Shown piece by piece: positions 1 through 9,197 of a stretch of 64,000 nucleotides of DNA; positions within the stretch are counted from its first letter, which is position 1, and each line of letters starts with the position of its first letter. The notes under the pieces are model-generated. The model had not been told where the DNA came from. It worked only from the letters and a program-made list of their open reading frames with translations, and made no database searches. A program made the position numbers and the translations under genes. This stretch comes from Sulfurospirillum diekertiae (lineage in GTDB: Bacteria > Campylobacterota > Campylobacteria > Campylobacterales > Sulfurospirillaceae), in NCBI RefSeq assembly GCF_002162315.1, contig NZ_CP021416.1, forward strand, positions 1,810,207 to 1,874,206. Direction: 5' to 3'.

Positions 1-888
1 GAGATGGTTGATAGCTTTAATTCATTGGTTGAAACTCTTGAAAGCACTATTGTTGATGCCAAAGCATCCTCCAGCGAAAATGCTTCGGTTTCCCATGAAC
101 TGAGTACCACCAGTATGCAAATTGGACGAAATGCTGAACAAAGTTCTACGATTGTTGAGAGTACAATCCAAGAAATCCAAACCATTAAAACCTTCGTTCA
201 AGAAACTGCTGCACTTTCTGAGACAATGAAACAAAATATTGCGACTGCAGGACATAGATTGGACAATGCTAAAAATGAAGTTATTACGCTTCGCAATGAA
301 GTCGAATCTGCAAGTGATGCTGAAACTGCCCTCGCTCAAAAATTAGAGCAAATGAGCCATGATGCGGAACAAGTGAAACAAATCTTAACGGTCATTTCTG
401 ATATTGCCGATCAAACCAATCTTCTAGCCCTTAATGCTGCCATTGAAGCTGCCAGGGCGGGAGAACATGGTCGTGGATTTGCAGTTGTTGCCGATGAAGT
501 ACGAAAACTCGCTGAACGCACCCAAAGTTCACTCACGGAGATTAACGCAACTATTAATGTGATTGTGCAATCTATCATAGACTCTTCTGAACAGATGGGA
601 AGGAATGCTAAAAACATTCAAAGACTATCGACGGTTTCCAGTGGTGTTGAAACGACAATTTTGGGAACAACACAAGTGATGAAAGAGAGCGTTGATTCCG
701 TAACAACCAGTGCCCAAAACTCACAAAAGATTTCACAGGACACCGATAAAATCGTCAGTATGGTGAGCAACATCAATACGTTGACAAGTCAAAATGCAAG
801 AAGCGTAGAAGAAATCGCTGCAGCAGCGGACCATCTCTCACGTTTAGCTGAAAATCTCAACAACAAACTCAATCAGTTCAGATCATAA
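1..888 (+). CDS. Methyl-accepting chemotaxis protein, C-terminal part (cut by window edge)
   Basis: Cytoplasmic signalling half of a chemoreceptor that transmits ligand or redox state to the CheA/CheW complex. The frame is open to the left edge, so the sensor and membrane segments lie outside the window; the methionine at base 4 is unlikely to be the true start. The conserved hairpin tip is clear ([19 protein letters not shown] followed by [19 protein letters not shown]), flanked by long helical heptad-rich arms typical of methylation helices. A very similar tip occurs in the chemoreceptor at 2947-4536. What it senses cannot be told from this part. A hairpin follows the stop. Confidence 0.93.
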   Translation, partial: EMVDSFNSLVETLESTIVDAKASSSENASVSHELSTTSMQIGRNAEQSSTIVESTIQEIQTIKTFVQETAALSETMKQNIATAGHRLDNAKNEVITLRNEVESASDAETALAQKLEQMSHDAEQVKQILTVISDIADQTNLLALNAAIEAARAGEHGRGFAVVADEVRKLAERTQSSLTEINATINVIVQSIIDSSEQMGRNAKNIQRLSTVSSGVETTILGTTQVMKESVDSVTTSAQNSQKISQDTDKIVSMVSNINTLTSQNARSVEEIAAAADHLSRLAENLNNKLNQFRS

Positions 889-898
889 CCAACTTTTA

Positions 899-921
899 GG
901 GTAAAGTCCAAAGCTTTATCC
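899..921 (+). terminator. Probable terminator after the chemoreceptor gene
   Basis: An eight-pair stem (GGGTAAAG with CTTTATCC, one G-U pair) and a seven-base loop, followed by a pyrimidine-rich TCTTCTTCC stretch. It begins 10 bases after the stop. The T tract is imperfect, so termination may be partial. Confidence 0.5.
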
Positions 922-942
922 TCTTCTTCCTTCTCATGTTAA

Positions 943-951
943 TGGTATAAT
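943..951 (+). promoter_or_regulatory. Extended -10 promoter for the ABC-F gene
   Basis: TGGTATAAT is a perfect -10 hexamer with the TGN extension. No good -35 is visible, as is common in Campylobacterota. Transcription would begin near base 958, giving a leader of about 18 bases that contains GGAG at 967-970 ahead of the TTG start at 976. Confidence 0.6.
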
Positions 952-975
952 ACGCGCAAAAACAACGGAGTACAT

Positions 976-2934
976 TTGGCACTTTTAGATTTAATCGGCA
1001 TTAGCAAAGCATATGAAACTCAGAAAATTTTAATAGACGTTGACTTTTCCTTGCATGAAGGTGAGCGTGTTGCAATCATTGGCAAAAATGGCGGTGGAAA
1101 ATCTACACTGATGAAAATCGTTTTTGGCACATTGGAAACCGATGATGGAAGACGTATTCTTCAAAAAAATATTAAAGTTGGTATGTTAGATCAAACCCCT
1201 CGCTTTAAAGAAGGGATGAATGTTAAAGAAGCGATTGAAGAAGAACTCAAAGAGCTCAAAATGGCAAGGGTTCGTTATGAAGAGGTCATTAAGATACTTG
1301 AATCTGACTACCATAATGAAGCGCTACTTGCAGAGCAGAGCCAACTCGTCACTTTTTTGGATTTGCATGATGCGTGGAGTTTAGATGAAAAGATTGAGCA
1401 AGTTTTACAAGAATTTGATCTCAAACAGTTTGAACAAAGTGATGTCAATCTCTTAAGTGGCGGCGAGCAACGACGTGTGACACTCGCTGGTCTCATCCTT
1501 CAAAAACCTGACATTTTACTACTGGATGAGCCAACGAACCATTTAGATGTTTATATGGTCGAGTTTTTAGAGCAGATGCTTTTAAAATCAAAATTTACCC
1601 TTCTCTTTATCTCCCATGATCGTTATTTTATCGACCATTTAGCAACACGAACGATTGAAATTGATGATGGAAAAATGAGGAGTTTTGAAGGTGGTTATGA
1701 AAACTATCTTACATGTAAAGAGTTATTGATCTTATCTTTACAAAAACAGCATGAAAATCTCCTCAAATACCTCAAAGGGGAAGAAGAGTGGTTAAAACGT
1801 GGTGTCAAAGCGAGGCTCAAACGTAATGAAGGGCGAAAACAGAGAGTTTTTGAACTACGTGAGTCTGCCAAAAAAAATCCTTCTTTGGTCCGAAAACTTA
1901 AACTGGAATTAGAGAGAGAAAAGCACAATTTCAATGGTGAGAAGATTATCAATAAGCAAAAAATGCTTTTTGAGATATATAACATCCATAAAAAATTGGG
2001 CGATAAACTTCTCATTAAAGATTTTAGTACCCGTATTTTACAAAAAGATCGTATTGCCATTGTTGGAAAAAATGGAGCAGGAAAATCAACACTTTTAAAA
2101 ATTTTACTCGGTGATCTCAACGTTGATAGTGGAAATTTTGATAAAGGCGAATTTAAAATAGGCTATTTTGATCAACAACGAGCTATGCTCGATGATACGA
2201 AAAACCTTATAGAAACTTTTTGTCCTAATGGAGGCGATAGGGTTGATGTTAAAGGGAAAAATCTTCATGTCTATGGCTATCTTAAAGACTTTCTCTTTCC
2301 AAAAGAAGATCTAAACAAAAAGATCGGCATCCTCAGTGGCGGTGAAAAAAATCGTGTTGCACTTGCCCTACTCTTTTCTCAAGAAGTAGATTGCCTTATT
2401 CTCGATGAACCAACCAATGATCTGGATATTCCAACCATCAATATTTTAGAAGAGTACATCCAAAGTTTTGCTGGCGCAGTCATTTTTGTCAGCCATGATC
2501 GTTACTTTGTGGATAAAATTGCAGCTAAGCTCTATGTCTTTAAGGGCGAAGGCATCATTGAGGAGAGTTATCAAAGCTACAGTGAATATTTAGAGATTGA
2601 AAAAGAGATTAAAGAGCTTGACGCAATGGAATCAGCTCAAGAAGCACCCTGGATTGAAAAAGAAGAACCAAAAGTGCAAAAAGCAAAAGAGAGTGTGCCT
2701 ACAAAACTGAGCTACAAAGAGCAGCGTGCACTTGAAACACTACCGTTACAAATTCAAGCACTTGAAGACGAAATTGCCGCCACAAAAAAATGTCTTGAAA
2801 ATCCTGAATGCTATCAGCAAATAGGACTAAGTACACTGAGTCAAAGATTAGAAGAGAAAGAGGCACTCTTAGAGCCGATGATTGAAGAGCTATTGGAGAT
2901 AGAAGAAAAAGCAGAGATGTTGCAAAGAGATTAA
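976..2934 (+). CDS. uup: ABC-F family ATPase, Uup-like
   Basis: Soluble duplicated ABC ATPase without membrane segments; ABC-F proteins act on ribosomes or on DNA transactions rather than transport. Two nucleotide-binding domains are visible. The first has GKNGGGKST (about residue 37), LSGGEQRRV and LLLDEPTNHLD. The second has GKNGAGKST (about residue 363), LSGGEKNRV and LILDEPTNDLD. The linker is rich in basic residues and E/K helices. A charged coiled coil (about residues 585-650) resembles the C-terminal arm that separates Uup from other ABC-F members. Length 652 aa is normal for Uup. TTG is chosen as start because GGAG lies five bases upstream and the protein begins with the usual beta strand. 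Confidence 0.9.
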   Translation: MALLDLIGISKAYETQKILIDVDFSLHEGERVAIIGKNGGGKSTLMKIVFGTLETDDGRRILQKNIKVGMLDQTPRFKEGMNVKEAIEEELKELKMARVRYEEVIKILESDYHNEALLAEQSQLVTFLDLHDAWSLDEKIEQVLQEFDLKQFEQSDVNLLSGGEQRRVTLAGLILQKPDILLLDEPTNHLDVYMVEFLEQMLLKSKFTLLFISHDRYFIDHLATRTIEIDDGKMRSFEGGYENYLTCKELLILSLQKQHENLLKYLKGEEEWLKRGVKARLKRNEGRKQRVFELRESAKKNPSLVRKLKLELEREKHNFNGEKIINKQKMLFEIYNIHKKLGDKLLIKDFSTRILQKDRIAIVGKNGAGKSTLLKILLGDLNVDSGNFDKGEFKIGYFDQQRAMLDDTKNLIETFCPNGGDRVDVKGKNLHVYGYLKDFLFPKEDLNKKIGILSGGEKNRVALALLFSQEVDCLILDEPTNDLDIPTINILEEYIQSFAGAVIFVSHDRYFVDKIAAKLYVFKGEGIIEESYQSYSEYLEIEKEIKELDAMESAQEAPWIEKEEPKVQKAKESVPTKLSYKEQRALETLPLQIQALEDEIAATKKCLENPECYQQIGLSTLSQRLEEKEALLEPMIEELLEIEEKAEMLQRD

Positions 2935-2946
2935 ACCTCTTTGCCT

Positions 2947-4536
2947 TTAAGCTTTAAACGTTGAAAGTGTAGAATCTAGATTTTGAGAAGAGTCAAGCAT
3001 TCGCTGAGAAATATGTGAAAGTTCTTCTGCAATTTTTTCATTGTTGTTGGATAAACTTAGCGTGCGCTTCATCTGCTCCATCATTTGATTTGTTAAGTGT
3101 GAAATCTCAACAACTTTTTTAGAAGCTTTTTTGGAAACTTCGATAGATTCTAATGTACGATTTTTTGTCTCTTCAGTTGCATTTTGAACATCAAATGCAC
3201 TTTGTGAAATGAGATTAATATTTTCAGCATTCACTTCCATATTACTGCTAAGTTGTGTGACCCCTTGAACAATGACACTAATTGTAGCATCAATCTCTGC
3301 GAGCGATTTTTGTGTACGTTCTGCAAGCTTTCGTACTTCATCAGCAACAACCGCAAATCCACGACCATGTTCTCCTGCACGAGCCGCTTCAATGGCAGCA
3401 TTGAGCGCAAGTAAATTGGTCTGATCCGCAATATCTTTGATCATCGCCAAAACACCTTTAATTTGATCGGTTTGCGAAACTACATTTTGAATTTGGTGTG
3501 CCATCTCTTGCTCGGAATCACTTGCTCCGTTGATATTTTGAACAACATCATTCAAAGCAATGCTCATCTTTTCAAGGACATTAAAGGACGAAGTGTTATC
3601 TTCCACGGTATGAATTGCAAGCTCTTCTGAGAGATCAAGATCTGTTTCAATATCTTTCATGAGATCAAACGACATCTTAATTTGATGCGCTTGGTCTACG
3701 ACACCTTTGGAAAATTCAACGGCATTGGTATTGAGTGTTTCTCCTGTATGTTCAACATTTTGAGAAATTTTTTGAGATGAAAGAATAATAGATTGAATTT
3801 TTTCGATGAAAATATTAATATATTGAGCAATATCACCCATCTCATCTTGACTATTAATCTGTACCCGAGCTGTTAAATCACCGTTTCCGCTTGATAAATC
3901 TTTAATTCTTTCCAATAAAATTCCCAATGGATTTCCCACAACACGTTTTAACACCAACATAATGAGCACGGAAGTAATGAGCAATGAAAGTATAAAGATA
4001 CTAATAAGTTTCCAACTGATCGCACCAATATATTCATCAATTTCTGCAAATGAAAACGTCATATCCATCACACCAAGCACATCGCCTTTTTGAGAGGTAG
4101 CATGACACGCTAAACAATCTTGTTCAGCAATTAGAGGTTTTAAAAGTCTTAAACGATGCCCTTTTGCATCATCAAGAGTCACGCTATGCTGTACAGGATT
4201 TTTAAAGATACCAATGACAGCTTCATCCGTAGAAGGTTTTGCATTAATACCAAAAGTATCGATCACCACTTGTGATTGGTGGATTTTAAGCTCTTGTATC
4301 CCTTTCATTTCCCCAGCATCTTTCAATGACTTTTCAATCAAAGCACGATCCCCTAAATTCATTGCCGCACGTACGGTTTGGAAAACAGACTGACTAAACA
4401 AATTAAGATTATTTTCACTTTGGATCTGAGATGATTTTTTAAACTCATTGACAATAAAAAATTGCAAAATAATAAAACTTGTCAAAAGCAAAGGAATGAG
4501 AGTTAACCCTATTTTTAAACCTATACCTTTTTTCAT
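2947..4536 (-). CDS. Methyl-accepting chemotaxis protein with periplasmic CxxCH heme-type motif
   Basis: Complete 529-aa chemoreceptor. Membrane segments lie at about residues 9-27 and 172-194, enclosing a periplasmic domain of about 145 residues. That domain carries CLACH at residues 141-145, the sequence used for covalent attachment of heme c, so the receptor may sense redox state or a heme ligand such as oxygen or NO (inference). A HAMP domain follows (about 195-250), then the signalling hairpin with [19 protein letters not shown]. Its start overlaps the end of the small STAS-like gene upstream by 4 bases, so the two are translationally coupled. It converges on uup with 12 bases between stops. 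Confidence 0.92.
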   Translation of the reverse strand: MKKGIGLKIGLTLIPLLLTSFIILQFFIVNEFKKSSQIQSENNLNLFSQSVFQTVRAAMNLGDRALIEKSLKDAGEMKGIQELKIHQSQVVIDTFGINAKPSTDEAVIGIFKNPVQHSVTLDDAKGHRLRLLKPLIAEQDCLACHATSQKGDVLGVMDMTFSFAEIDEYIGAISWKLISIFILSLLITSVLIMLVLKRVVGNPLGILLERIKDLSSGNGDLTARVQINSQDEMGDIAQYINIFIEKIQSIILSSQKISQNVEHTGETLNTNAVEFSKGVVDQAHQIKMSFDLMKDIETDLDLSEELAIHTVEDNTSSFNVLEKMSIALNDVVQNINGASDSEQEMAHQIQNVVSQTDQIKGVLAMIKDIADQTNLLALNAAIEAARAGEHGRGFAVVADEVRKLAERTQKSLAEIDATISVIVQGVTQLSSNMEVNAENINLISQSAFDVQNATEETKNRTLESIEVSKKASKKVVEISHLTNQMMEQMKRTLSLSNNNEKIAEELSHISQRMLDSSQNLDSTLSTFKA

Positions 4537-4844
4537 CCTTGCACCCTTCCAACATTCATGATTTCAATCAAATTCATATCATCTAACATCTCATACAGCT
4601 CTTCACTACCTACTTTTACATGTAAATTCATTTTGTCCATTTTAATGGACTTGATTAAAAAACCTATTACCGATGACGTAATGATAAAAGAGTCTTGAAT
4701 CATGAGGTTAATGCTAATATGGGGATGCTGCTCATGCGCTTGGCGAATTGCATCTTTGATCGCTTGTGCATTTCCAATTGTCTTAATCGTGCCTGTGATA
4801 AGAATATTCACATGCTCACTGTGCACTTTGGTCACTAAATCCAT
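4533..4844 (-). CDS. Small STAS-like protein coupled to a chemoreceptor
   Basis: A 103-aa soluble protein with the alternating beta/alpha pattern of a STAS (anti-sigma-factor-antagonist-like) domain: a beta-strand start ([10 protein letters not shown]), a helix ([14 protein letters not shown]), a strand ([12 protein letters not shown]), then [13 protein letters not shown], which resembles the STAS phosphorylation-loop region, and a terminal [11 protein letters not shown] helix. First gene of a two-gene unit with the heme-motif chemoreceptor, overlapping it by 4 bases. A GGAG ribosome site precedes the ATG. The partner is unknown; fusion-like coupling suggests it modulates receptor signalling. 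The fold call rests on pattern only. Confidence 0.65.
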   Translation of the reverse strand: MDLVTKVHSEHVNILITGTIKTIGNAQAIKDAIRQAHEQHPHISINLMIQDSFIITSSVIGFLIKSIKMDKMNLHVKVGSEELYEMLDDMNLIEIMNVGRVQG

Positions 4845-4874
4845 TGCGTCTCCAAATACAAAAAATTAACTTTT

Positions 4875-4880
4875 ATTATA
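4875..4880 (-). promoter_or_regulatory. -10 element of the STAS/chemoreceptor operon
   Basis: Perfect TATAAT on the minus strand in an A+T-rich spacer, about 31 bases before the ATG at 4844, with GGAG between. No convincing -35 hexamer; surrounding A/T tracts are typical of epsilonproteobacterial promoters. Confidence 0.55.
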
Positions 4881-4930
4881 GTATATATTTGTCTATTTGA
4901 GGAATTAATGTATTATTAAAATGACACAAT

Positions 4931-5230
4931 TTAGCCACACAGTTCCTTTTTGACACGTTCACTCGCCATTGTAATATTCCAAGCAGGTTCCCATACGATT
5001 TCAATCATACAATCTTGTACCCCATCGACTTTTAAGACCGCATCTTTTGTCCATTGTTGAATCAGTTCATGCAAAGGGCATCCTTTCGTAGAGAGCGTCA
5101 TGGTAATGTTCACTTTAGCATCTTTAATTTTGACACCATAAATAAGTCCTAACGAAACGATATCAAAGCCAACTTCTGGGTCAATTACGGTTGAAATAGC
5201 ATTGTAAATATCTTCTTCTGTAATAATCAA
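4931..5230 (-). CDS. DUF59 / MIP18-family iron-sulfur assembly-like protein
   Basis: A 99-aa DUF59 protein of the kind that helps mature Fe-S or other metal centres (SufT, PaaD and MIP18 relatives). Family hallmarks are IDPEVGFDIVSLGLIYGV near the N-terminus, the MTLSTKGCPLHELI segment with its conserved cysteine, and a WEPAWNITMASERVK terminus. Last gene of a three-gene unit after the 12-TM membrane protein, whose stop it overlaps by 4 bases. The unit's promoter carries an FNR-type box, pointing to anaerobic or nitrosative control and to a repair or assembly role for an Fe-S or heme target (inference). Confidence 0.85.
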   Translation of the reverse strand: MIITEEDIYNAISTVIDPEVGFDIVSLGLIYGVKIKDAKVNITMTLSTKGCPLHELIQQWTKDAVLKVDGVQDCMIEIVWEPAWNITMASERVKKELCG

Positions 5231-6495
5231 TCATTCTCCTTAATTTTATAATTAAACACATACACTGTATTAAAAGCTACCAATATCAAAGATATAAGGA
5301 GCAACACACTCCCTATGAAAAAAAGTTTTTCAAACTGCATTAAAACACCACTACTAAGAACAACAACGGAAACAAACAGTATCCATGTTTGTGTATCGGC
5401 TACTTTCGTGTGAATCATCTGGTGTAAAAGTGGTACTTTTTGTTTGCCCACCAATGGTGCAAATCTCTCATACCAGACCAAAAAAGGCAAAATTTTATAG
5501 ATATGCCCAACAATAAATGAGAGCAAAAAACCAAAAAAGAAAAGTACCCCAGCTAATATACCTATTGTACTATTCGCTAAAATCATATAGAACATAGAAC
5601 TTATCACTGCTGCAAATAAACAGACCAGTCCAAAAACAACATTTTTAACCCAATAATCATTTTGCTTGCGTGCTCTTTGATGAAAAATAATTCCTATTTG
5701 CACCATGAAACACAAAATTCCCAATACTATCAACACCATAGCAATCGCTTGAATAAAAAAAGGAAGTTTAACAATCAAGGCAATCATACATAGCGCTATT
5801 CCAAAACTGTGTAAATACAATGTTGCATTGATCCACTTCTCTTCATAATCATGAGAAAGGGAAAACATCGGTATCAATACCATTGAAACACCCATAACAA
5901 TCATCATCACAAAGCCGCCAAGAGTACCCAACATATGTGCTTTTACCCATGCGTCAATATCAATTGCTAAAAGACCATGTCCTAAGCTAAGGCCTATCAA
6001 TAAACCTAAGGTTATGGAAATAAACAAAAATATCGTACCTATAAGCAAAAACTTACTTACGAGTGTGATCTTTTTTAAACGATTAAATGTTAAAAAAACA
6101 TTGAAGCAGAAAATGAGCATCGAAAGATAAGTGATAACTGCACCATAGGGAATCAGCAAATGAAGTTCCCCAAAAGTAAACCCACTCACCATCAGTAAGA
6201 ATCCAACAACGTACATATAAAATTGCACATAAGCAAAATCTTTAGAAAAGATAGGTACTTCAAGCACAACAGGGAGAAGCTGATACATGGCCCCAAAAAT
6301 AACCATCATCACAAAACCCAATAAGTATAAGTGAGAAAAAGCGGCTAAGGAGGAAGAGATAATGTAGCCTGAGATGTCAACACTCATAAACAGTAGTGCA
6401 ATACTACTTAAAAACAAAAAAATAATTCCTGCAATAAAGAAATGCGCAACCAATACAAAAGGTGGTGCCATCTCTGTGGCTAAAGAGACTTTCAT
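5227..6495 (-). CDS. 12-TM membrane protein resembling heme-copper oxidase subunit I / NO-related proteins
   Basis: A 422-aa polytopic membrane protein with about twelve hydrophobic helices and almost no soluble domain. Histidines sit inside helices in positions recalling heme ligands of oxidase subunit I or NorB-like proteins: SHLYLLGFVMM (about residue 55), AHMLGTLGGFVMM (about 187) and VGHIYKILPFLVWYERF (about 330). The cluster of catalytic metal ligands of true oxidases is not evident, so it is more likely a divergent heme-binding or NnrS-like protein than a terminal oxidase. It lies one base after a DUF2249 gene and overlaps a DUF59 gene by 4 bases. Exact function unknown. Confidence 0.6.
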   Translation of the reverse strand: MKVSLATEMAPPFVLVAHFFIAGIIFLFLSSIALLFMSVDISGYIISSSLAAFSHLYLLGFVMMVIFGAMYQLLPVVLEVPIFSKDFAYVQFYMYVVGFLLMVSGFTFGELHLLIPYGAVITYLSMLIFCFNVFLTFNRLKKITLVSKFLLIGTIFLFISITLGLLIGLSLGHGLLAIDIDAWVKAHMLGTLGGFVMMIVMGVSMVLIPMFSLSHDYEEKWINATLYLHSFGIALCMIALIVKLPFFIQAIAMVLIVLGILCFMVQIGIIFHQRARKQNDYWVKNVVFGLVCLFAAVISSMFYMILANSTIGILAGVLFFFGFLLSFIVGHIYKILPFLVWYERFAPLVGKQKVPLLHQMIHTKVADTQTWILFVSVVVLSSGVLMQFEKLFFIGSVLLLISLILVAFNTVYVFNYKIKEND

Positions 6496-6496
6496 A

Positions 6497-6856
6497 TTAA
6501 CCGTTGCACTGTTTTTGACTTAAATCAACTTTATCACTCATTCCCTCTTTATAGGAAAAAACAAGTTGAAGTTTTCCACCCTCAATTTCAGTGACATCAA
6601 TGTCATAAAAAGGTTGTACTTTAGCAAGTAAACCAATAGGGGAACGATGGTTAATCATCACTATTTTTTTATATGCGTTATCTAAAAGTTCAAGCGCAAT
6701 CATCGCATTGATCATTGGCTCTGGTGGCGTGCATAAAGAGGTATCAAAGCTAATGTATTCTATGCCTTCTCGTACATACGTGAAAAACGGAACCGTTGCA
6801 TTGTCTACATGTAAAAGTTTTGCTTCATGGGGATAATTGTCTGGAGTCATCATCAT
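6497..6856 (-). CDS. DUF2249 domain protein
   Basis: A soluble protein of about 119 aa with the DUF2249 signature: CTPPEPMINAMIALELL, then a strand-turn ending IVMINHRSPIGLL, and a final beta strand. DUF2249 is a small fold related to TusA/SirA and often sits beside hemerythrin, NnrS or denitrification genes. The frame extends 11 codons upstream, but AAGGA lies just before the run of three ATG codons beginning at 6856, so that start is preferred. First gene of the unit with the 12-TM and DUF59 genes, 50 bases downstream of an FNR-type box. Confidence 0.8.
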   Translation of the reverse strand: MMMTPDNYPHEAKLLHVDNATVPFFTYVREGIEYISFDTSLCTPPEPMINAMIALELLDNAYKKIVMINHRSPIGLLAKVQPFYDIDVTEIEGGKLQLVFSYKEGMSDKVDLSQKQCNG

Positions 6857-6905
6857 TTCATCCTTGTTTTTGATGAAACTATAATGCAAAGTAAAGTTAA
6901 TTTCC

Positions 6906-6919
6906 TTAATCTACATCAA
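6906..6919 (-). promoter_or_regulatory. FNR/CRP-family binding site upstream of the DUF2249 operon
   Basis: TTGATGTAGATTAA on the minus strand matches the FNR consensus TTGAT-N4-ATCAA at 9 of 10 positions. A TATAGT -10 candidate lies at about 6881-6886, which places the box near -39 to -41, the usual class II activator position. This suggests induction under oxygen limitation or by an NO-responsive FNR relative. Confidence 0.55.
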
Positions 6920-6961
6920 GAAAAAGAGAGTTATTGTCTTAATTAGCAAGATTGATAATAA

Positions 6962-6983
6962 GAGAGCCCTAAAAAAGGCTCTC
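6962..6983 (-). terminator. Terminator after purH
   Basis: Perfect seven-pair stem GAGAGCC / GGCTCTC with an eight-base A-rich loop, starting 10 bases after the purH stop on the minus strand and followed by TTATTAT. Confidence 0.65.
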
Positions 6984-6993
6984 ATTGTATATT

Positions 6994-8526
6994 TTAGTGT
7001 AAGAAGTGTCTAACGCCTGTGAAGTAAAGTGCCATACCATGCTCATTGGCAGCTGCGATAACATCGTCATCACGAATACTGCCACCTGGTTCAATGATCG
7101 CTTTAACACCCGCTGCAGCGGCTGCATCAATGCTATCACGGAAGGGGAAAAATGCTTCACTTGCAAGTGCTGCACCACTCACATCAATACCCATATCTTC
7201 CGCTTTGCGAAGTGCTGCTTTGGCAGCATCCACACGACTGGTCATACCCATACCAATCGCTACCATGGCGCTCTCTTTGACATACACCACACAGTTTGAT
7301 TTGGTCAAACTTGCGACTTTATAGGCAATTTCAAGATCGCTCAGCTCTTGTTTAGAAGCGGTTCTGCTTGTCAAACATTTGGCATTTTTGATCTCATCAT
7401 CGTTGACCATGTCGCTCTCTTGGAAGACAAAACCGCCATCAACGTGTTTAAAGTCGTACGCATCTTCACTGAGCACTAAATATTTACTCTCTTGGGTAAA
7501 GATTTTGATGCGTTTTTTCGCATCAAACACATGCAACGCATCTTCATCGACATTCGCCGCAATGATGACTTCCACAAAAATTTCATTGATTTTCTCAGCC
7601 AAGGCTTTATTCAAGGTTCCATTAATCGCCACAACACCACCGTACGCAGAGACAGGATCACATTTCAGCGCTTTAACGTAACTGTCTAGCAAATCGCCAC
7701 CGATGGCAAAACCACAGGGATTGGCATGTTTGATGATACATACCGCTGGAGCGTCACCAAAGGATGCAGCAATTTTAACCGCACCGTTAATGTCCGTCAT
7801 ATTGTTAAAGCTAGCTTCGCCTTTGAGCGTTTTAAAATTGTTCGTAAAGAAGTAGTCAAACTCGTACAAAGAGCCTTTTTGATGTGGATTCTCGCCATAA
7901 CGAGTATCAAATGCTTTGGTGCCTACGATAAACTGTTTCTCACCAAAACCGTTGTTAAAGCGTTTGTTCATGTAATTGGCAATCATGCTATCATAAGCAC
8001 CCGTGTGCTCGAACGCCTTAATCATTAAATCTCTTCTAAATTCTAAAGTATTTTTACCAGACTTAAGCGCTTCAATCACGTTATCATAATCTAGAACATC
8101 GGTAACAATCAGAACATCATTAAAGTTTTTGGCGGCACTTCTTACCATCGCAGGGCCACCGATGTCGATATTTTCGATAATTTCATCAAAATCATCGGTC
8201 TTAGCAATCGTCTCTTTAAACGGATAGAGATTGACACACACAAGATCAATTCCTTCGATGCCATGCTCTTTCGCAACTTTTACATGTAAAGGTAAATCCC
8301 TTCGGTGAAGGATGCCTCCATGAATCATTGGATTGAGTGTTTTCACACGTCCATCAAACATCTCAGGGAACTTGGTGACTTCGCTGATTTCCAGAGCTTT
8401 AATACCCTCTTCTTTTAAAAGTTTATAGGTGCCACCCGTTGAAATGATCTCAAATCCCAACGCCACCAAATCCTTAGCAAACTCCGCAATCCCCGTTTTA
8501 TCGCTGACACTAATTAACGCTCTCAC
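6994..8526 (-). CDS. purH: Bifunctional AICAR formyltransferase / IMP cyclohydrolase
   Basis: Catalyses the last two steps of de novo purine synthesis, formylation of AICAR and ring closure to IMP. Full length at 510 aa. The N-terminal cyclohydrolase domain begins [19 protein letters not shown] and has STGGTYKLL. The C-terminal transformylase part has [10 protein letters not shown] and the catalytic [11 protein letters not shown] (about residue 263). The start is GTG at 8524-8526 preceded by AAGGA. purL lies about 7 kb away on the same strand but not in an operon. A strong hairpin ends the transcript. Confidence 0.97.
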   Translation of the reverse strand: MRALISVSDKTGIAEFAKDLVALGFEIISTGGTYKLLKEEGIKALEISEVTKFPEMFDGRVKTLNPMIHGGILHRRDLPLHVKVAKEHGIEGIDLVCVNLYPFKETIAKTDDFDEIIENIDIGGPAMVRSAAKNFNDVLIVTDVLDYDNVIEALKSGKNTLEFRRDLMIKAFEHTGAYDSMIANYMNKRFNNGFGEKQFIVGTKAFDTRYGENPHQKGSLYEFDYFFTNNFKTLKGEASFNNMTDINGAVKIAASFGDAPAVCIIKHANPCGFAIGGDLLDSYVKALKCDPVSAYGGVVAINGTLNKALAEKINEIFVEVIIAANVDEDALHVFDAKKRIKIFTQESKYLVLSEDAYDFKHVDGGFVFQESDMVNDDEIKNAKCLTSRTASKQELSDLEIAYKVASLTKSNCVVYVKESAMVAIGMGMTSRVDAAKAALRKAEDMGIDVSGAALASEAFFPFRDSIDAAAAAGVKAIIEPGGSIRDDDVIAAANEHGMALYFTGVRHFLH

Positions 8527-8574
8527 ACTCGTCCTTTTTATCGTATTAATAATTTATTGATGATTTTATTTTAC

Positions 8575-8598
8575 AATACGTTCCTTTTAGGACGTATT
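8575..8598. promoter_or_regulatory. Inverted repeat in the purH/dsbB divergent region
   Basis: Arms AATACGT (8575-8581) and ACGTATT (8592-8598) flank a ten-base spacer with an inner CCT-TTT-AGG. It sits between divergent genes and could be an operator or a hairpin in the dsbB leader. No known consensus was recognised. Confidence 0.3.
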
Positions 8599-8629
8599 AA
8601 ATACAATTGGCAAAATATTGGGAGTTTTA

Positions 8630-9067
8630 ATGAATCAAACACAAAAGTCGTCAAACACACTTTTTACACTGCTGTTTTTTGCATGGATCGTTTCGATGGT
8701 CTCAATGCTAGGAAGTCTCTTTTTCAGTGAGATTATGATGTTTCCTCCCTGCGTCATGTGTTGGTATCAACGCATTTGCATGTATCCATTAACCGTTATT
8801 TTCCTCGTCGCACTTTTTAGCAACGATCAAAATGTTTTCAAATATGCCATGCCGCTTGTGATTCTAGGGCTTTTTTTTGCGATTTATCACAATTTGCTCT
8901 ACTATGGCATCGTACCCGAAACTCTAGCTCCGTGTTCCCAAGGGGTTTCATGCACGAGTGACTACATCAACTGGTTTGGATTTATCACGATTCAACTCCT
9001 CTCATTGGTAGGATTTGCGCTTATTTTTATTACTTTAATTTTCATTAGACGTCTTGCAAAATTGTAA
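8630..9067 (+). CDS. dsbB: DsbB-family quinone-linked disulfide oxidoreductase
   Basis: Four-helix inner-membrane protein of 145 aa that re-oxidises DsbA and passes electrons to quinone. Both catalytic cysteine pairs are present: CVMC in the first periplasmic loop (FPPCVMCWYQR) and C-x5-C in the second (APCSQGVSC). The ATG at 8630 is chosen because GGGAG lies six bases upstream; an in-frame TTG at 8618 has no ribosome site. A thioredoxin-fold DsbA-like gene follows 130 bases downstream on the same strand, making a self-contained oxidation pair. The last codons form part of an inverted repeat. Confidence 0.88.
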   Translation: MNQTQKSSNTLFTLLFFAWIVSMVSMLGSLFFSEIMMFPPCVMCWYQRICMYPLTVIFLVALFSNDQNVFKYAMPLVILGLFFAIYHNLLYYGIVPETLAPCSQGVSCTSDYINWFGFITIQLLSLVGFALIFITLIFIRRLAKL

Positions 9068-9173
9068 GACGTCTTCTGCCTCAGTAGAGGCAAGCTTTAG
9101 TGCCACAGCGGCGTAGCGTAGATTTTTGGGCTTTGCCTAAAAACCGTCATAAAAAGAGTTCTGTAAGAACTCT
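9048..9173 (+). other. Hairpin-rich spacer between dsbB and dsbA-like genes
   Basis: Four consecutive inverted repeats: GACGTCTTGCAA with TTGTAAGACGTC spanning the dsbB stop (9048-9073); GCCTC/GAGGC (9078-9091); TTTTTGGGC/GCCTAAAAA (9123-9143); and AGAGTTCT/AGAACTCT (9155-9173). Only the third looks partly like a terminator. They may set the relative expression of the two genes or protect the mRNA. Confidence 0.45.
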
Positions 9174-9197
9174 ATCAAATAAAAAGGCTTCATAACC

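Noticed and set aside
5227-6495. Functional terminal oxidase subunit I or NO reductase
   Set aside because: Helix count and some histidines fit, but the six-histidine metal-ligand pattern cannot be made out and no partner subunits are adjacent.
7006-8028. Long open frames on the plus strand opposite purH
   Set aside because: They are codon-bias shadows of purH with no family features or ribosome sites; similar antisense frames opposite other genes were dismissed for the same reason.
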